This document shows positions 24,938 to 34,979 of a stretch of 64,000 nt of DNA, piece after piece. Numbering within the stretch: position 1 is the stretch's first letter; each line of letters begins with the position of its first letter. Source of the stretch: Cognatiyoonia koreensis. Its GTDB lineage: Bacteria > Pseudomonadota > Alphaproteobacteria > Rhodobacterales > Rhodobacteraceae. The translations under genes were made by a program, and so were the position numbers. Under the pieces are notes generated by a model. That model did not search any database, was not told the origin of the DNA, and saw only the letters and a list, made by a program, of their open reading frames with translations. The stretch is from positions 868,001-932,000 of the forward strand of contig NZ_FOIZ01000002.1 in NCBI RefSeq assembly GCF_900109295.1, given 5' to 3'.

Positions 24938-25863
24938 GATGCGGAAATCTCCAGAAAATGCGCATAGGTTTTCGCGACGCCGTCTTCGAGGCTCGTCTGA
25001 GGGTGCCAGCCCCATGCGGATTGTTTTGTGGTGTCGCTGAGCTTGCGTTTCATGCCGACGGGCTTGGTCAGATCATGCGTAAAGCTGCCTTCCCAACCGA
25101 TCACGCGGGCGACTGTTTCGTAGTAGTCGTTGATCGTATGATCATCCCCGACACCGATATTCATGCAGTCGGGAAGATCGGGCAGGGCGTCGGCTGCGCG
25201 AAACACTGCATCTGCCAGATCGGGCGCATACATGAATTCGCGCCGTGCTTCGCCGTCGCCCCAAATCTCCACGGTGCTTGACCCATCCCGCTGGGCCTCG
25301 TGTACTTTGCGAATAATGGCAGGCACAAGATGCGAGTTCTTCGGGTCGAATTTGTCATAGGGCCCATAGAGGTTGCAGGGGATCAGAGTCTTATAGAGGA
25401 ACGTCTGATCTTCTCGCCGGATGTATTCGCAAAGCCGGAGCGCAAAAATCTTCGCAATGGCATAGCCTTCATTCGTCGGCTCAAGCTCGCCCTGAAGTAT
25501 CTGGTCTTCTGACAAAGGGTTCGGGGCAGCACGCGGATAGATGCATGTTGATCCAAGATTGATCAGTTTTTTGATGCCTGCATCGCGCGCGCACACAATG
25601 ACATTGCGACCGATCATCGTGTTTTGATCAAGGAACGCGACGGGTTCGGCCATATTCGCGCTGATTCCGCCAACCTTGCCAGCCGCGTGGACGATGAGGT
25701 CCGGTTTATTGCGCCACAGATAGTCGGCCACTGCGGTACCATCCGTCAGGTCAAGTTCCTTGCTGGCAGGCGCAAGAATGTCCCATCCTGCAGCGGCCGG
25801 GTGTTCTTGAATAATCCTTCCGACCATCCCGCCACCGCCGGTCAGGAACAGTTTCTGCGCCAT
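24934..25863 (-). CDS. GDP-L-fucose synthase / GDP-L-colitose synthase-like SDR
   Basis: A 309-aa extended SDR starting MAQKLFLTGGGGMVGRIIQE, with the conserved AAGKVGGI loop, NLGSTCIYP (catalytic Ser) and GYAIAK (Tyr/Lys). These are features of GDP-4-keto-6-deoxymannose 3,5-epimerase-4-reductase (Fcl/WcaG) and of the related ColC. Since the neighbours are gmd and a ColD-like dehydratase, it may act as ColC (5-epimerase and 4-reductase on the 3-deoxy intermediate) rather than make fucose. It starts four bases after the gmd stop and overlaps colD by ATGA. Confidence 0.8.
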   Translation of the reverse strand: MAQKLFLTGGGGMVGRIIQEHPAAAGWDILAPASKELDLTDGTAVADYLWRNKPDLIVHAAGKVGGISANMAEPVAFLDQNTMIGRNVIVCARDAGIKKLINLGSTCIYPRAAPNPLSEDQILQGELEPTNEGYAIAKIFALRLCEYIRREDQTFLYKTLIPCNLYGPYDKFDPKNSHLVPAIIRKVHEAQRDGSSTVEIWGDGEARREFMYAPDLADAVFRAADALPDLPDCMNIGVGDDHTINDYYETVARVIGWEGSFTHDLTKPVGMKRKLSDTTKQSAWGWHPQTSLEDGVAKTYAHFLEISAS

Positions 25864-25867
25864 TGGT

Positions 25868-26989
25868 CTAGCCCTCGCGGACCATCGGGGTATCGTAACC
25901 GTGTTTGCGTAGCAGGCGTGCGCGCTTTGCGGACTCAAGATCGTTGGCGACCATTTCCGCACACATTTCCTGCGCCGTGATTTCCGGTTCCCAGCCAAGT
26001 TTTGCCTTTGCGTAGGACGGATCGCCCAGTAGCGTTTCGACTTCGGCGGGACGGAAATAGCGCGGGTCGATTTTCATGATGACATCGCCTTGGCTCAGCG
26101 CAGGGGCCATGTCACCGGTGACGGACTCGACGATTGCGCGTTCTTCGACGCCTTCGCCGTCAAAGCGCACCTTGATGCCCAGTTCAGCGGCTGACCATGT
26201 GATGAATTCGCGGACCGAATACTGTTTGCCGGTGGCAATGACGAAATCTTCGGGCTTGTCTTGCTGCAACATCATCCACTGCATGCGCACATAGTCCTTA
26301 GCATGCCCCCAGTCGCGCAAGCTGTCGATGTTACCCATATAAAGACATGGTTCCAGCCCTTGTGCGATATTCGCGAGACCACGGGTGATCTTGCGGGTTA
26401 CGAATGTCTCACCGCGACGAGGGCTTTCGTGATTGAACAGGATGCCATTACAGGCGAACATATCGTAGGCCTCGCGGTAGTTCACGCACATCCAGAAGGC
26501 GTAAAGCTTTGCGACGCCGTACGGCGACCTGGGGTGAAACGGTGTCTTCTCTGTCTGGGGTGTTTCTTGTACTAGACCATAGAGTTCCGATGTGGATGCC
26601 TGATAGAACTTTGTCTTGTCAGTCAGGCCGAGGAACCGGATTGCTTCAAGCAAGCGTAAAGTACCCATAGCGTCAACGTCCGCCGTGTATTCCGGTGCTT
26701 CAAAGCTGACGGCGACATGCGATTGGGCACCAAGGTTATAGACTTCGTCCGGACGCACGTCGTGCAGGATACGCGTCAGGTTGGACGTATCCGTCAGATC
26801 ACCATAGTGCAGATGCAGTTTGGGATTGGGCGCGTGCGGGTCTTCAAAGATGTGGTCGATACGATCAGTGTTGAATAGCGATGCTCGGCGCTTGATCCCA
26901 TGGACTTCGTATCCTTTCTCCAGCAGGAATTCAGCCAGATATGATCCGTCTTGACCGGTGATACCGGTAATGAATGCGCGCTTGCTCAT
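25868..26989 (-). CDS. gmd: GDP-mannose 4,6-dehydratase
   Basis: A 373-aa SDR, the usual length for GMD. It begins [20 protein letters not shown] (GxxGxxG) and has [27 protein letters not shown] (catalytic Ser/Thr and Glu) and [12 protein letters not shown] (YxxxK). It converts GDP-D-mannose into GDP-4-keto-6-deoxymannose, the common precursor of fucose, colitose and perosamine. It is the first gene of the gmd-SDR-colD operon. The ATG at 26989 has AGGACAAGAA before it; upstream in-frame codons do not look coding. Confidence 0.93.
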   Translation of the reverse strand: MSKRAFITGITGQDGSYLAEFLLEKGYEVHGIKRRASLFNTDRIDHIFEDPHAPNPKLHLHYGDLTDTSNLTRILHDVRPDEVYNLGAQSHVAVSFEAPEYTADVDAMGTLRLLEAIRFLGLTDKTKFYQASTSELYGLVQETPQTEKTPFHPRSPYGVAKLYAFWMCVNYREAYDMFACNGILFNHESPRRGETFVTRKITRGLANIAQGLEPCLYMGNIDSLRDWGHAKDYVRMQWMMLQQDKPEDFVIATGKQYSVREFITWSAAELGIKVRFDGEGVEERAIVESVTGDMAPALSQGDVIMKIDPRYFRPAEVETLLGDPSYAKAKLGWEPEITAQEMCAEMVANDLESAKRARLLRKHGYDTPMVREG

Positions 26990-27173
26990 TTCTTGTCCTG
27001 CTCTGCCCATTTTTCGTGTCTTGTTTTTTGTTGGAAGGCTCACGCCGGTCCCTGACACTTTGTTACACAGGACATATTCGCCAATTGACGTCTGCGCCAA
27101 GGGTCACGGCAGTAAAGGCGCGATAGTTTCGCAACTACTGTTGCATTAACGCCAGAAACACGCGCTCTGCGGA

Positions 27174-29303
27174 TTATTCGCTGCTACTGACGACGCGGCG
27201 GCCCTTCTGCTCTAGCAAAAGCGCCGTGAAATCTTCAGCGGGCAGCGGTTGGCCAAGCGCGTGGCCTTGCAACGCATCACAATCCACATTGCTGATCGCG
27301 GCCAGATGAACATGCGTCTCTAAACCCTCCATCACGATCCGGCATCCTGACAAACGGGCAATCGCTGCGATGGACTGCAGCAACAACAGCTGATTTGGAT
27401 GTGCGTTGATCGGCTGCACAAGCCGCCGATCAATCTTGACATGATCGGGACGGACATTCTGCAAAGCAACGATAGATGCGTGTCCGGACCCAAAATCGTC
27501 CAACGCAATCTTGATCCCGAGGTCGCGCAAGCTCTCGATCTGTGCCAGTTTTGATCCTTCTGTTTCATCGAGGAATGCTGTTTCCAGCAACTCAAACGAA
27601 AGCAAGTGAAACGGGCGCAGACAGGATCGAACTTCAGATAAGAGGTTCGGATCCGACAGGCGGTCTTCGGAAATATTCAAGGCAATAGGTGGGAACGCGA
27701 CGCCCGCGTCATGCCATGCCGATTGCTGCGCGATCACTTGATGGAATACGGCCGCATCAATACTGGCAATCATCCCGGTTTCCACAGCAAGCGGAACAAA
27801 TTCTTCGGGCACGATCATGCCTTGCTCAGGACATTCCCAGCGCACCAAAGCCTCTGCCCCGATGACGGAATGCGTTTTTGGATCGAACTGCGGTTGGTAG
27901 TGGCAGATAATTTCGTTTCGGGCCAGGGCGTCCAGCAAGCGCTGACGCGTATCTGCAATCACACGCGCATTGCGCCTGATTGACGGTGAATAGACTTCGA
28001 CACAGGACCGGCCGCCATCCTTGGCAGCATAAAGCGCGACATCTGCATTGCGGAAAACCTCTTGCGGCGTATTTTGAGACCCGCGTCCGGTGGCGATGCC
28101 AATACTGACGCCGACCGCACAACTGTGACCTTCATACCTGATCGGTTTTTTGAAGGATGTGATGATTTCTGTGGAAAGCTTCTGTAGTGTTTCGGTGTCA
28201 GGCGCATCGCAGAACAATACAACGAATTCGTCTCCGCCAACGCGGCAGGCCAGCCCGCGATCTCCGATGATCTGTGACAACCGTTTTGTCAGCGTTTTGA
28301 GCACAAGATCCCCAGCAGCATGGCCCAACGTGTCATTCACTTTTTTGAAATGGTCGAGATCAAGATGCATGACGGCGTAAACGGTGGTGTCGGACGTTTC
28401 ACGCAGTGCGGCGATCGTTTCGTCCAGCATTCGGCGGTTGGCAAGCCCGGTCAGCGCATCATGGCGGGAATCGAACTCAAGTTGGCGGCGCGCCTGCTCT
28501 AGTTCCGCGGTGCGGAGGTAGTCGTCGGTGACGTCGATGTTCACACCGATCAGCTTTGCGTCGGCTGTCGCGTTCTTCACATAGCGGGCAAGGCTACGTA
28601 CGTGCTGGATTGCTCCGTCCGGCCGAACGATCCGATAATCCTTTGCGAAGTCCAGATTGTTCCTGTGACAGTTTTCGGCATAGGCGATTGTTTCATCCAA
28701 ATCATCAGGATGTAAATAAGTCTCCCATGAATCGCCGGACCGGTCATTCTTTCCGTCTGTGACGCCATAGATTTGCAGCATCCGATCATCCCAATGGACC
28801 TTTCTGGTCACGGGATTGAATTCCCAAATCCCCATACCCGAAGCTTCGATGGCAAGTTGCAGCTTGCTGTTTAGCTGCATCAGATCTGTTTCGGTTTGCT
28901 TCACGACGGTGATATCAGTGTCAGAGCCCATGATGCGCAGCGGCATGTTGCTTGAATCAACCTGCATGACGCGGGCCTGACACAGAATCCAGACCCAATG
29001 CCCGGAGGTATGCCTGCGCCGATATTGAATTCGGATGTCTTCTTGTTCGCCACGGGTCTGGGCATTGAATAGGTTGCGCAGGCTGTCCCTATCGTCAGGG
29101 TGAACTTCGTCTAGCCAGCTTTCATCGTTCTTGTTGAAGGTATCGGTCAGCTTTAGGCCGCGCATGCGCCGCCATGCGTCGGACACCGAAAACGCGCCGG
29201 TTGTCGTGTCATATTCCCAAATGGCCAGATCAGTGTGTTCTAGAAATAGACGCAACTGGTCCGGTGAGATTTCGGCGAGTGCGGTGGTGGCCGGGTGCGA
29301 CAC
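27174..29303 (-). CDS. PAS-PAS-GGDEF-EAL cyclic-di-GMP signalling protein
   Basis: A 709-aa cytoplasmic protein. Two PAS/PAC domains (residues about 10-130 and 145-265) precede a GGDEF domain (HDALTGLANRRML, then CRVGGDEFVVLF) and an EAL domain (IGAEALVRWECP, ALDDFGSGHASI). The GGDEF active site and the EAL catalytic motif are both intact, so it may make and/or break c-di-GMP. No membrane segments are visible; the PAS domains would sense a small ligand or redox state inside the cell. It ends 184 bases before the gmd start in the same direction but is probably a separate unit. Net activity cannot be told from sequence. Confidence 0.9.
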   Translation of the reverse strand: MSHPATTALAEISPDQLRLFLEHTDLAIWEYDTTTGAFSVSDAWRRMRGLKLTDTFNKNDESWLDEVHPDDRDSLRNLFNAQTRGEQEDIRIQYRRRHTSGHWVWILCQARVMQVDSSNMPLRIMGSDTDITVVKQTETDLMQLNSKLQLAIEASGMGIWEFNPVTRKVHWDDRMLQIYGVTDGKNDRSGDSWETYLHPDDLDETIAYAENCHRNNLDFAKDYRIVRPDGAIQHVRSLARYVKNATADAKLIGVNIDVTDDYLRTAELEQARRQLEFDSRHDALTGLANRRMLDETIAALRETSDTTVYAVMHLDLDHFKKVNDTLGHAAGDLVLKTLTKRLSQIIGDRGLACRVGGDEFVVLFCDAPDTETLQKLSTEIITSFKKPIRYEGHSCAVGVSIGIATGRGSQNTPQEVFRNADVALYAAKDGGRSCVEVYSPSIRRNARVIADTRQRLLDALARNEIICHYQPQFDPKTHSVIGAEALVRWECPEQGMIVPEEFVPLAVETGMIASIDAAVFHQVIAQQSAWHDAGVAFPPIALNISEDRLSDPNLLSEVRSCLRPFHLLSFELLETAFLDETEGSKLAQIESLRDLGIKIALDDFGSGHASIVALQNVRPDHVKIDRRLVQPINAHPNQLLLLQSIAAIARLSGCRIVMEGLETHVHLAAISNVDCDALQGHALGQPLPAEDFTALLLEQKGRRVVSSSE

Positions 29304-29458
29304 GAGTTTGCTATTCCTGTTGCCAGCAACTTGGCAACATGTGCTGCTGACGTGATGTGGTGGTCATGAAGCGTGCCGTTCGCCCACTCTCTGAGCTAAG
29401 TAATGGTTCTTAACAAAACGTTAATTTCGCCAGTTTTTCGTCGTGGCCGCCTGAAATT

Positions 29459-32400
29459 TCAGTGAAAATCCCGCGACTTCGGTATGACGCGGGCATTGCG
29501 TGGGTGTCCCTTGATACCGACCTGATCGGGGCGGGGTCTGACGACTTCGTCCCCGCGCGCGATTTGATGATCAAGTCGATCGTCTGACAATCCGTCCAAC
29601 CGGTCGCTGCGGTTCTCTAGCCGGTCGGCGACCACGTGGATCACGCGCCCATCGGTTTGCACACGGCCATGCACCACAAGCAATCTTGCAGCCATGATCA
29701 CCTGCCGGAAGTGATCGAAAAGCTTTGGCCAGACGACAAGATTGGCAACCCCGGCCTCATCTTCGATGGTGATGAAGCAGACGCCTTTGGCGCTGCCCGG
29801 TTTCTGGCGGACCAGCACGAGCCCTGCCAGTTTCACCCGCTGACCGTGGTGCATCTTTTCAAGATCGGCTGTGGCCTTGAAGCCCTGCGCGCGCAGGCTG
29901 GCGCGATAAAAGGACATGGGATGCGCCTTTAGCGACAGGCGCAAGGTCTGGTAGTCGGCAACAACATGTTCGGCCTTTGGCATCTGGGGCAATGATACAG
30001 CCGGTTCCGGTCCATGTGCCTTTTCTTCAGCATGTGCAAAGATGGGCAAGTCAGGTGCGTCCCGCAACGCCTGCGTCTGCCAAAGGGCTTGCCGTCTGTC
30101 GATCCCCATTGAACGCATTGCGTCTGCCGCCGCCAGTCGTCGCAGACTGCCAACATCAAGGCGCGCGCGGACTTTCAGATCTTCAGCATCGGCAAATGCG
30201 GTATCGCGCGCGGCCATGATCCGCAACCCTGCGTCCTGTCGCATCCCGTCCACTTGCCGCATCCCAAGGCGCAGGGCAAAGCCTGTGGCGCAGGGTTCCA
30301 GTGTGCAGTCCCAATCGGAATAATTCACATCGACTGCGCGAATTTCGACCCCGTGATCGCGGGCACAGCGCACAATCTGGGCTGGCGCATAAAACCCCAT
30401 TGGCTGGGAATTCAGCAGCGCACAGGCAAAGGCCGCCGGGTAATGACATTTCATCCAGCTTGAAACATAGACCAGTTTGGCAAAACTCGCGGCATGGCTT
30501 TCGGGGAACCCGTATTCACCGAACCCCTTGATCTGGTCAAAACAGCGTTGGGCGAAATCCGGATCATAGCCCCGGTTGGTCATTCGCCCGACCATTTTTT
30601 GTTGTAGCTTTTCGATTGTCCCACGGGACCGAAAGGTGGCCATCGCCTTGCGCAGTTCGTTGCTTTCCGCCGGTGAAAACTGCGCAGCATCCATCGCGAT
30701 CTTCATGGCCTGTTCCTGAAAGATCGGCACGCCCATGGTGCGGCCAAGGATTTTGCGCAACTCATCCTGCGGGTGCTCTGGCCCCGGGCGTGGATATTCA
30801 ACCTTTTCGATACCTTGCCTGCGCCGCAGGTACGGGTGCACCATATCGCCCTGAATGGGGCCGGGCCGCACAATCGCGACTTCGATCACCAGATCGTAGA
30901 ACTTGCGCGGGCGCAGTTTCGGCAGCATCGCCATTTGTGCGCGGCTTTCGACCTGAAACACGCCGAGACTGTCGCCTTCGCAGAGCATGTCATAGGTCTT
31001 TTCGTCTTCATGCGGGACCGTCGCCAGTTCAAGCGGGCGATCATAATGCGCCTCCAGCAGACCAAAGCACTTGGCGATGCAGGACAGCATCCCCAGCGCC
31101 AGAATATCGACCTTGAAAATATCGAGTGCGTCGATGTCGTCCTTGTCCCATTCGATGAAACTGCGGTCGGGCATGGCTCCGTTTCCGATCGGGACGATCT
31201 CGGTCAAAGGGCGTTCGGTGAGGATGAAACCTCCGACATGCTGTGACAGGTGACGTGGCATGCCGATCATTTCGCGTGCCAGTTTCAATACAAGGCGCAG
31301 GTAAGGGTCGGACATATCAAGACCCGCCTGTTTCACACGCTCATCCGCGACCTGCGCTTCGAAACTACCCCACATGACACCCGCCAGCTTGGAGGTCACG
31401 TCTTCGGACAGACCCATTGCCTTGCCGACCTCGCGGATGGCAGAGCGGGGGCGGTAATGGATGACGGTCGCACACAATCCGGCCCGTTCGCGGCCGTATT
31501 TGTCATACATGTACTGGATGACCTCTTCGCGCCGTTCGTGTTCGAAATCGACGTCGATGTCGGGGGGCTCGTCACGCTCTTCTGACAAAAAACGCTCGAA
31601 AAGCACGTCGTGTTCGTTCGGATCGACTGCAGTGATCCCGAGGCAAAAGCAAACGGCCGAATTGGCAGCCGACCCGCGCCCCTGACACAGGATCGGTGGC
31701 ACGGCATCCTCGCGGGCGAAACGCACGATGTCGTGGATCGTCAGAAAGTAGCGGGCGATCTTCTTGCTGGCGATCAGATCGAATTCCTTGAGGATGGTGT
31801 TCTGCACATGTGCTGGCACACCCTGCGGATAACGTTGCGCCGCGCCAGCCCATGTCAGCCGCTCAAGCTCTTCCATCGCGGTTGTGCCGTCAGGTACGAT
31901 CTCATGCGGATACTCATAGCGTAGATCGTGTAGCGAAAAGTCGATCCGGTCCGCCAGCGCCCGCGTGGCGCGAATAGCATGGGGCCAGTCGGCAAAAAGA
32001 CGGCACATTTCGGCAGGCGGTTTCAGGTGGCGTTCTGCATTCGCTTCGAGCAGGAAGCCAGCCTTGGGCACTGTGGTCCCGTTGCGGATGCAGACCATGA
32101 CATCCTGAAGGGGACGGCGGTCCGGAACATGATAAAGTACGTCATTCGTGGCAAGTAGCGTCAGGCCATACTGCCGCGCCAATCCATCCAGCCGATTTAT
32201 CCGCGCCCGGTCATCGCCTTTGTAAAGATAACTCGCGCCGATATGGGTCAGCGTTGGCAAGATTTCGACCAGCCGGGGCAGACCGGCGGCAAAAACATCG
32301 ATATTGTCAGGCGGCATGACGACCAGATGTAGGCCAGTGGCATGAGCGGCCAGCATTTCAAGCGTCAGATGGGTTTCACCTTTTTCCTGCCAGCCACCGT

Positions 32401-32767
32401 CCATGTCCTGCATCTTACCCTTGGACAGCAGAGTCGAGAGACGGGCATATGCGTCGCGATCCTGCGGATAGGCGAGGATATCGGTCCCGCAAAGCAACAC
32501 AAGGCGACAGCCGATCAGAGGTTTGACGCAGGCTTTGGCCGCTTCGGTGTGCATCCGCACCACCCCGGCCAGCGTGTTGCGATCCGCGATGCCGATGCAG
32601 TCATAACCCAGCAGATTCGCGGTGATGGATAGATCAATCGCATCCGATGCCGCGTGCAGAAAGGAAAAGCAGCTGGCAAGCCCGAGTTCGACATAGTCAC
32701 TGGGTGGGTTGGGGGTGAACCCAACGTCTTCCAGCGTGCGTCGCTTATGTCCCTCTTGCTGTGGCAT
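29459..32767 (-). CDS. dnaE2: Error-prone DNA polymerase DnaE2 (ImuC)
   Basis: A 1102-aa C-family polymerase alpha subunit starting MPQQEGHKRR. The N-terminal PHP domain runs from about residue 25 (YVELGLASCFSFLHAASDA). The palm has the PPDIDVDFEHERREEVI segment with the catalytic Asp residues, and the C-terminus has an OB-fold region (VKLAGLVLVRQKPGSAKGVC). It acts with ImuA and ImuB in SOS-induced translesion synthesis. The start ATG overlaps the imuB stop (TGATG). It is the last gene of the cassette and should be induced through the LexA box at 34927-34941. Confidence 0.94.
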   Translation of the reverse strand: MPQQEGHKRRTLEDVGFTPNPPSDYVELGLASCFSFLHAASDAIDLSITANLLGYDCIGIADRNTLAGVVRMHTEAAKACVKPLIGCRLVLLCGTDILAYPQDRDAYARLSTLLSKGKMQDMDGGWQEKGETHLTLEMLAAHATGLHLVVMPPDNIDVFAAGLPRLVEILPTLTHIGASYLYKGDDRARINRLDGLARQYGLTLLATNDVLYHVPDRRPLQDVMVCIRNGTTVPKAGFLLEANAERHLKPPAEMCRLFADWPHAIRATRALADRIDFSLHDLRYEYPHEIVPDGTTAMEELERLTWAGAAQRYPQGVPAHVQNTILKEFDLIASKKIARYFLTIHDIVRFAREDAVPPILCQGRGSAANSAVCFCLGITAVDPNEHDVLFERFLSEERDEPPDIDVDFEHERREEVIQYMYDKYGRERAGLCATVIHYRPRSAIREVGKAMGLSEDVTSKLAGVMWGSFEAQVADERVKQAGLDMSDPYLRLVLKLAREMIGMPRHLSQHVGGFILTERPLTEIVPIGNGAMPDRSFIEWDKDDIDALDIFKVDILALGMLSCIAKCFGLLEAHYDRPLELATVPHEDEKTYDMLCEGDSLGVFQVESRAQMAMLPKLRPRKFYDLVIEVAIVRPGPIQGDMVHPYLRRRQGIEKVEYPRPGPEHPQDELRKILGRTMGVPIFQEQAMKIAMDAAQFSPAESNELRKAMATFRSRGTIEKLQQKMVGRMTNRGYDPDFAQRCFDQIKGFGEYGFPESHAASFAKLVYVSSWMKCHYPAAFACALLNSQPMGFYAPAQIVRCARDHGVEIRAVDVNYSDWDCTLEPCATGFALRLGMRQVDGMRQDAGLRIMAARDTAFADAEDLKVRARLDVGSLRRLAAADAMRSMGIDRRQALWQTQALRDAPDLPIFAHAEEKAHGPEPAVSLPQMPKAEHVVADYQTLRLSLKAHPMSFYRASLRAQGFKATADLEKMHHGQRVKLAGLVLVRQKPGSAKGVCFITIEDEAGVANLVVWPKLFDHFRQVIMAARLLVVHGRVQTDGRVIHVVADRLENRSDRLDGLSDDRLDHQIARGDEVVRPRPDQVGIKGHPRNARVIPKSRDFH

Positions 32768-34290
32768 CAGGCAAAAAATCCGTGCAGGAACCATTCGGGT
32801 GTTCCGCCGCGCCGGTCATAGGCGACACCTTGGCGGTAAAGCCAGAACCGCCGGCCGTCCTGAACTTCGACCTTGTAGTAGTCACGCAGGCGTGTGCCGG
32901 GACGGTCCATCCACCATTCCGGGGCAATCCGTTCCGGTCCTTCGTAGCGGGTCATCCGAAAGGCTACACTGCGCCAGCGGAACTGTGCGGGCGGGCCTTC
33001 GGGGACGGCATAAAGCACCTTGATTTCCTCGGGGGTCTGTAACAGCCGCAATGGTCGTTCCCGCAACAGGGTAGGTGGGTCTTCGAGACGGGCGCGCAAA
33101 GCGGGCACGCGGGCTTCGAAGCGTTCGGGCTTGTGGCTTTCAACCCATGAAGACCACGTGACCTTTTCCGGACCCAGCCGTGCAGTCAATCGATCCAGCA
33201 GGGCGGCAACATCCGCGCTGGCATCGCGCTTGCCATCAAGGTTTTCCTGCAGCAGTGACACAGGTTCGACACGGGTGGCTTCAAGGGTCAGCAGATCGAA
33301 CCCGAAGCCGGGATCAATACTGTCCAGCTTTCCATCAAACAGTCGAGCCATATGCAAGGGGTCGCGTGTGGCGCGGGCGGTGGCCAACTGAACCGTTCGG
33401 CATTCGCTATCGACACGGTATATCGTCAGTCGCAAATAACGCGCACCCTGTTCAGCCTTGGCCAGATCAGCGCAGAGTTGCGCGGCCAGGGTTTTCAGAT
33501 GAGGCACGGGATCTATGACAGGTTCAGCCAACCGCACCCGCGATAGATACCAGACCGGATCAGCCGGCGCGTTCAGCGGATCGGCTAGCTTGCCCGTCAT
33601 CCGGTCCAGCAGGATCAGCGGGTTCGCATCCGGTTTCATACTGGCAAACCGTCGCATCAGGGAAGTGCGCGGAATACCGGCAAGCGCCCCGATGGTTTTC
33701 AGACCCAGCCGGTCCAGCAGGCGTATGGTATCGGGCGCGATGCGCAGGGCGGCGACGGGCAGGGGAGAGATCGCTTCTGTCAGGGTCTCGCCATCGCAGA
33801 TCGCCGCCTGGCCATAGCGGGCAAGCGCCTGCGCCGCACCACGCGTCGGGGCCATCGCCACCCGGGCTGTCACCCCCTGCATAGCAAAACGCTGGACGAT
33901 GTCGCGTAGCATCGCGGCTTCACCGCCGAACAGATGCGCTGATCCGGTTGCATCCAGAACGATCCCATCACGGTCTTTGACCGTCCAGGGACACCAGCGG
34001 CGTGACCAGTGGACAAGACGGTCCAGAAAGGCGTCGTCACCGCGCGGATCGGCGCGTTCGACGTGAAGGTCAGGATGGATCGCTTGCGCATCGACCACGC
34101 GGACACCGTGGGTGATACCCCGTGCAGCGGCTGCAGCGCTTGCAGCATGAATCACTGGCCCGTGAGTCCCCTCTCGGGAGAGTACCACGGGAATATCATC
34201 TGCTGGCAACGTCCTGATTTGCCGGTTCACCTGACTCCAACGTTCCATCGCCAGTGCGGGAAACCAGACAGAGACGATCCTTGCGGTCAT
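32767..34290 (-). CDS. imuB: Y-family polymerase-like protein ImuB
   Basis: A 507-aa protein starting MTARIVSVWFPALAMERWSQ. It keeps the Y-family fold, with a helix-hairpin-helix region (LLDRLGLKTIGALAGIPRT). As in known ImuB proteins, the acidic active-site residues appear to be missing, so it likely acts as a scaffold that joins DnaE2 to the clamp rather than as a polymerase. The start at 34290 is inside the imuA gene; the two genes overlap by 95 bases in different frames. The stop overlaps the dnaE2 start. Confidence 0.9.
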   Translation of the reverse strand: MTARIVSVWFPALAMERWSQVNRQIRTLPADDIPVVLSREGTHGPVIHAASAAAAARGITHGVRVVDAQAIHPDLHVERADPRGDDAFLDRLVHWSRRWCPWTVKDRDGIVLDATGSAHLFGGEAAMLRDIVQRFAMQGVTARVAMAPTRGAAQALARYGQAAICDGETLTEAISPLPVAALRIAPDTIRLLDRLGLKTIGALAGIPRTSLMRRFASMKPDANPLILLDRMTGKLADPLNAPADPVWYLSRVRLAEPVIDPVPHLKTLAAQLCADLAKAEQGARYLRLTIYRVDSECRTVQLATARATRDPLHMARLFDGKLDSIDPGFGFDLLTLEATRVEPVSLLQENLDGKRDASADVAALLDRLTARLGPEKVTWSSWVESHKPERFEARVPALRARLEDPPTLLRERPLRLLQTPEEIKVLYAVPEGPPAQFRWRSVAFRMTRYEGPERIAPEWWMDRPGTRLRDYYKVEVQDGRRFWLYRQGVAYDRRGGTPEWFLHGFFA

Positions 34291-34912
34291 AGTGGGCCAC
34301 CCAGTGCGCCGGTGGTCGTGCGCGTGCGCGGAACAAATCGGCATCCCAGCGCGGCGCGCCGGGGGCCTGCGCATCGTGCGGGTGCATTTGCGAAGGCAGT
34401 GATCCAATCCGCCAGCGTTCGCGCGCCGCCGACAACCCGCCGGTGGTATCGCCGCTGCGGATCAGCCAGACCGGCACGCCGGATGTTTCCGAGCGCAGGG
34501 CCAGCCGTTTCGTTGCGGTGAAATCCAGCACCGCAGGTTGCCCATGGATTTCGCCGACGACCGCAGACAGCCCGGCACAAGCGGCCCCTTCTTCCATGGC
34601 CCAAAGCACATCCCGCGGATGACTGACAGTGACATGCAGAATCGGCTGGGTCAGACCAAACGCCTGTGTTCCTGGCGTATAAAGTCGCCCGTTTTCGCGG
34701 GCAGACATCCGATCCTGCACCCAAAGTACTGGAGATCGAGAGTTGGGGAGGAGCGAGAGCAGGAACCCTGTCCCCGCCGGATCGAAGGGCTTTGCGGACA
34801 GAACATCCGTCAAAACACGCGTATCGGCTGGCAAAACCGCTGGGCGTTTTGCGTGTCGGCCTGGTGGTTTTGGCAGCGAGATGACCCGCGAGGATGCAGA
34901 ATCGGTTGTCAT
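34196..34912 (-). CDS. imuA: SOS mutagenesis protein ImuA
   Basis: A 238-aa RecA/SulA-like accessory protein: VLTDVLSAKPFDPAGTGFLL, VLWVQDRMSARENGRLY and LALRSETSGVPVWLIRSGD match the ImuA core. It supports mutagenic translesion synthesis with ImuB and DnaE2. The start at 34912 (MTTDSASSRVISLPK) is chosen because a LexA box lies at 34927-34941, directly ahead. The ATG at 34924 would leave only two bases to the box, and starts further upstream would place the operator inside the gene. The leader must be very short or absent. Confidence 0.88.
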   Translation of the reverse strand: MTTDSASSRVISLPKPPGRHAKRPAVLPADTRVLTDVLSAKPFDPAGTGFLLSLLPNSRSPVLWVQDRMSARENGRLYTPGTQAFGLTQPILHVTVSHPRDVLWAMEEGAACAGLSAVVGEIHGQPAVLDFTATKRLALRSETSGVPVWLIRSGDTTGGLSAARERWRIGSLPSQMHPHDAQAPGAPRWDADLFRARARPPAHWVAHYDRKDRLCLVSRTGDGTLESGEPANQDVASR

Positions 34913-34926
34913 ACACCTATCCATAT

Positions 34927-34941
34927 GTTCACATTTTGTTC
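34927..34941 (-). promoter_or_regulatory. LexA (SOS) box
   Basis: GTTC-ACATTTT-GTTC on the plus strand, an exact match to the GTTC-N7-GTTC operator of alphaproteobacterial LexA. It sits 15 bases ahead of the imuA start and within its presumed promoter, so LexA would repress imuA-imuB-dnaE2 until DNA damage. Confidence 0.85.
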
Positions 34942-34979
34942 TCATTTGGAAGATGCTTTTGCGCCTGTCCATTGTGAAT

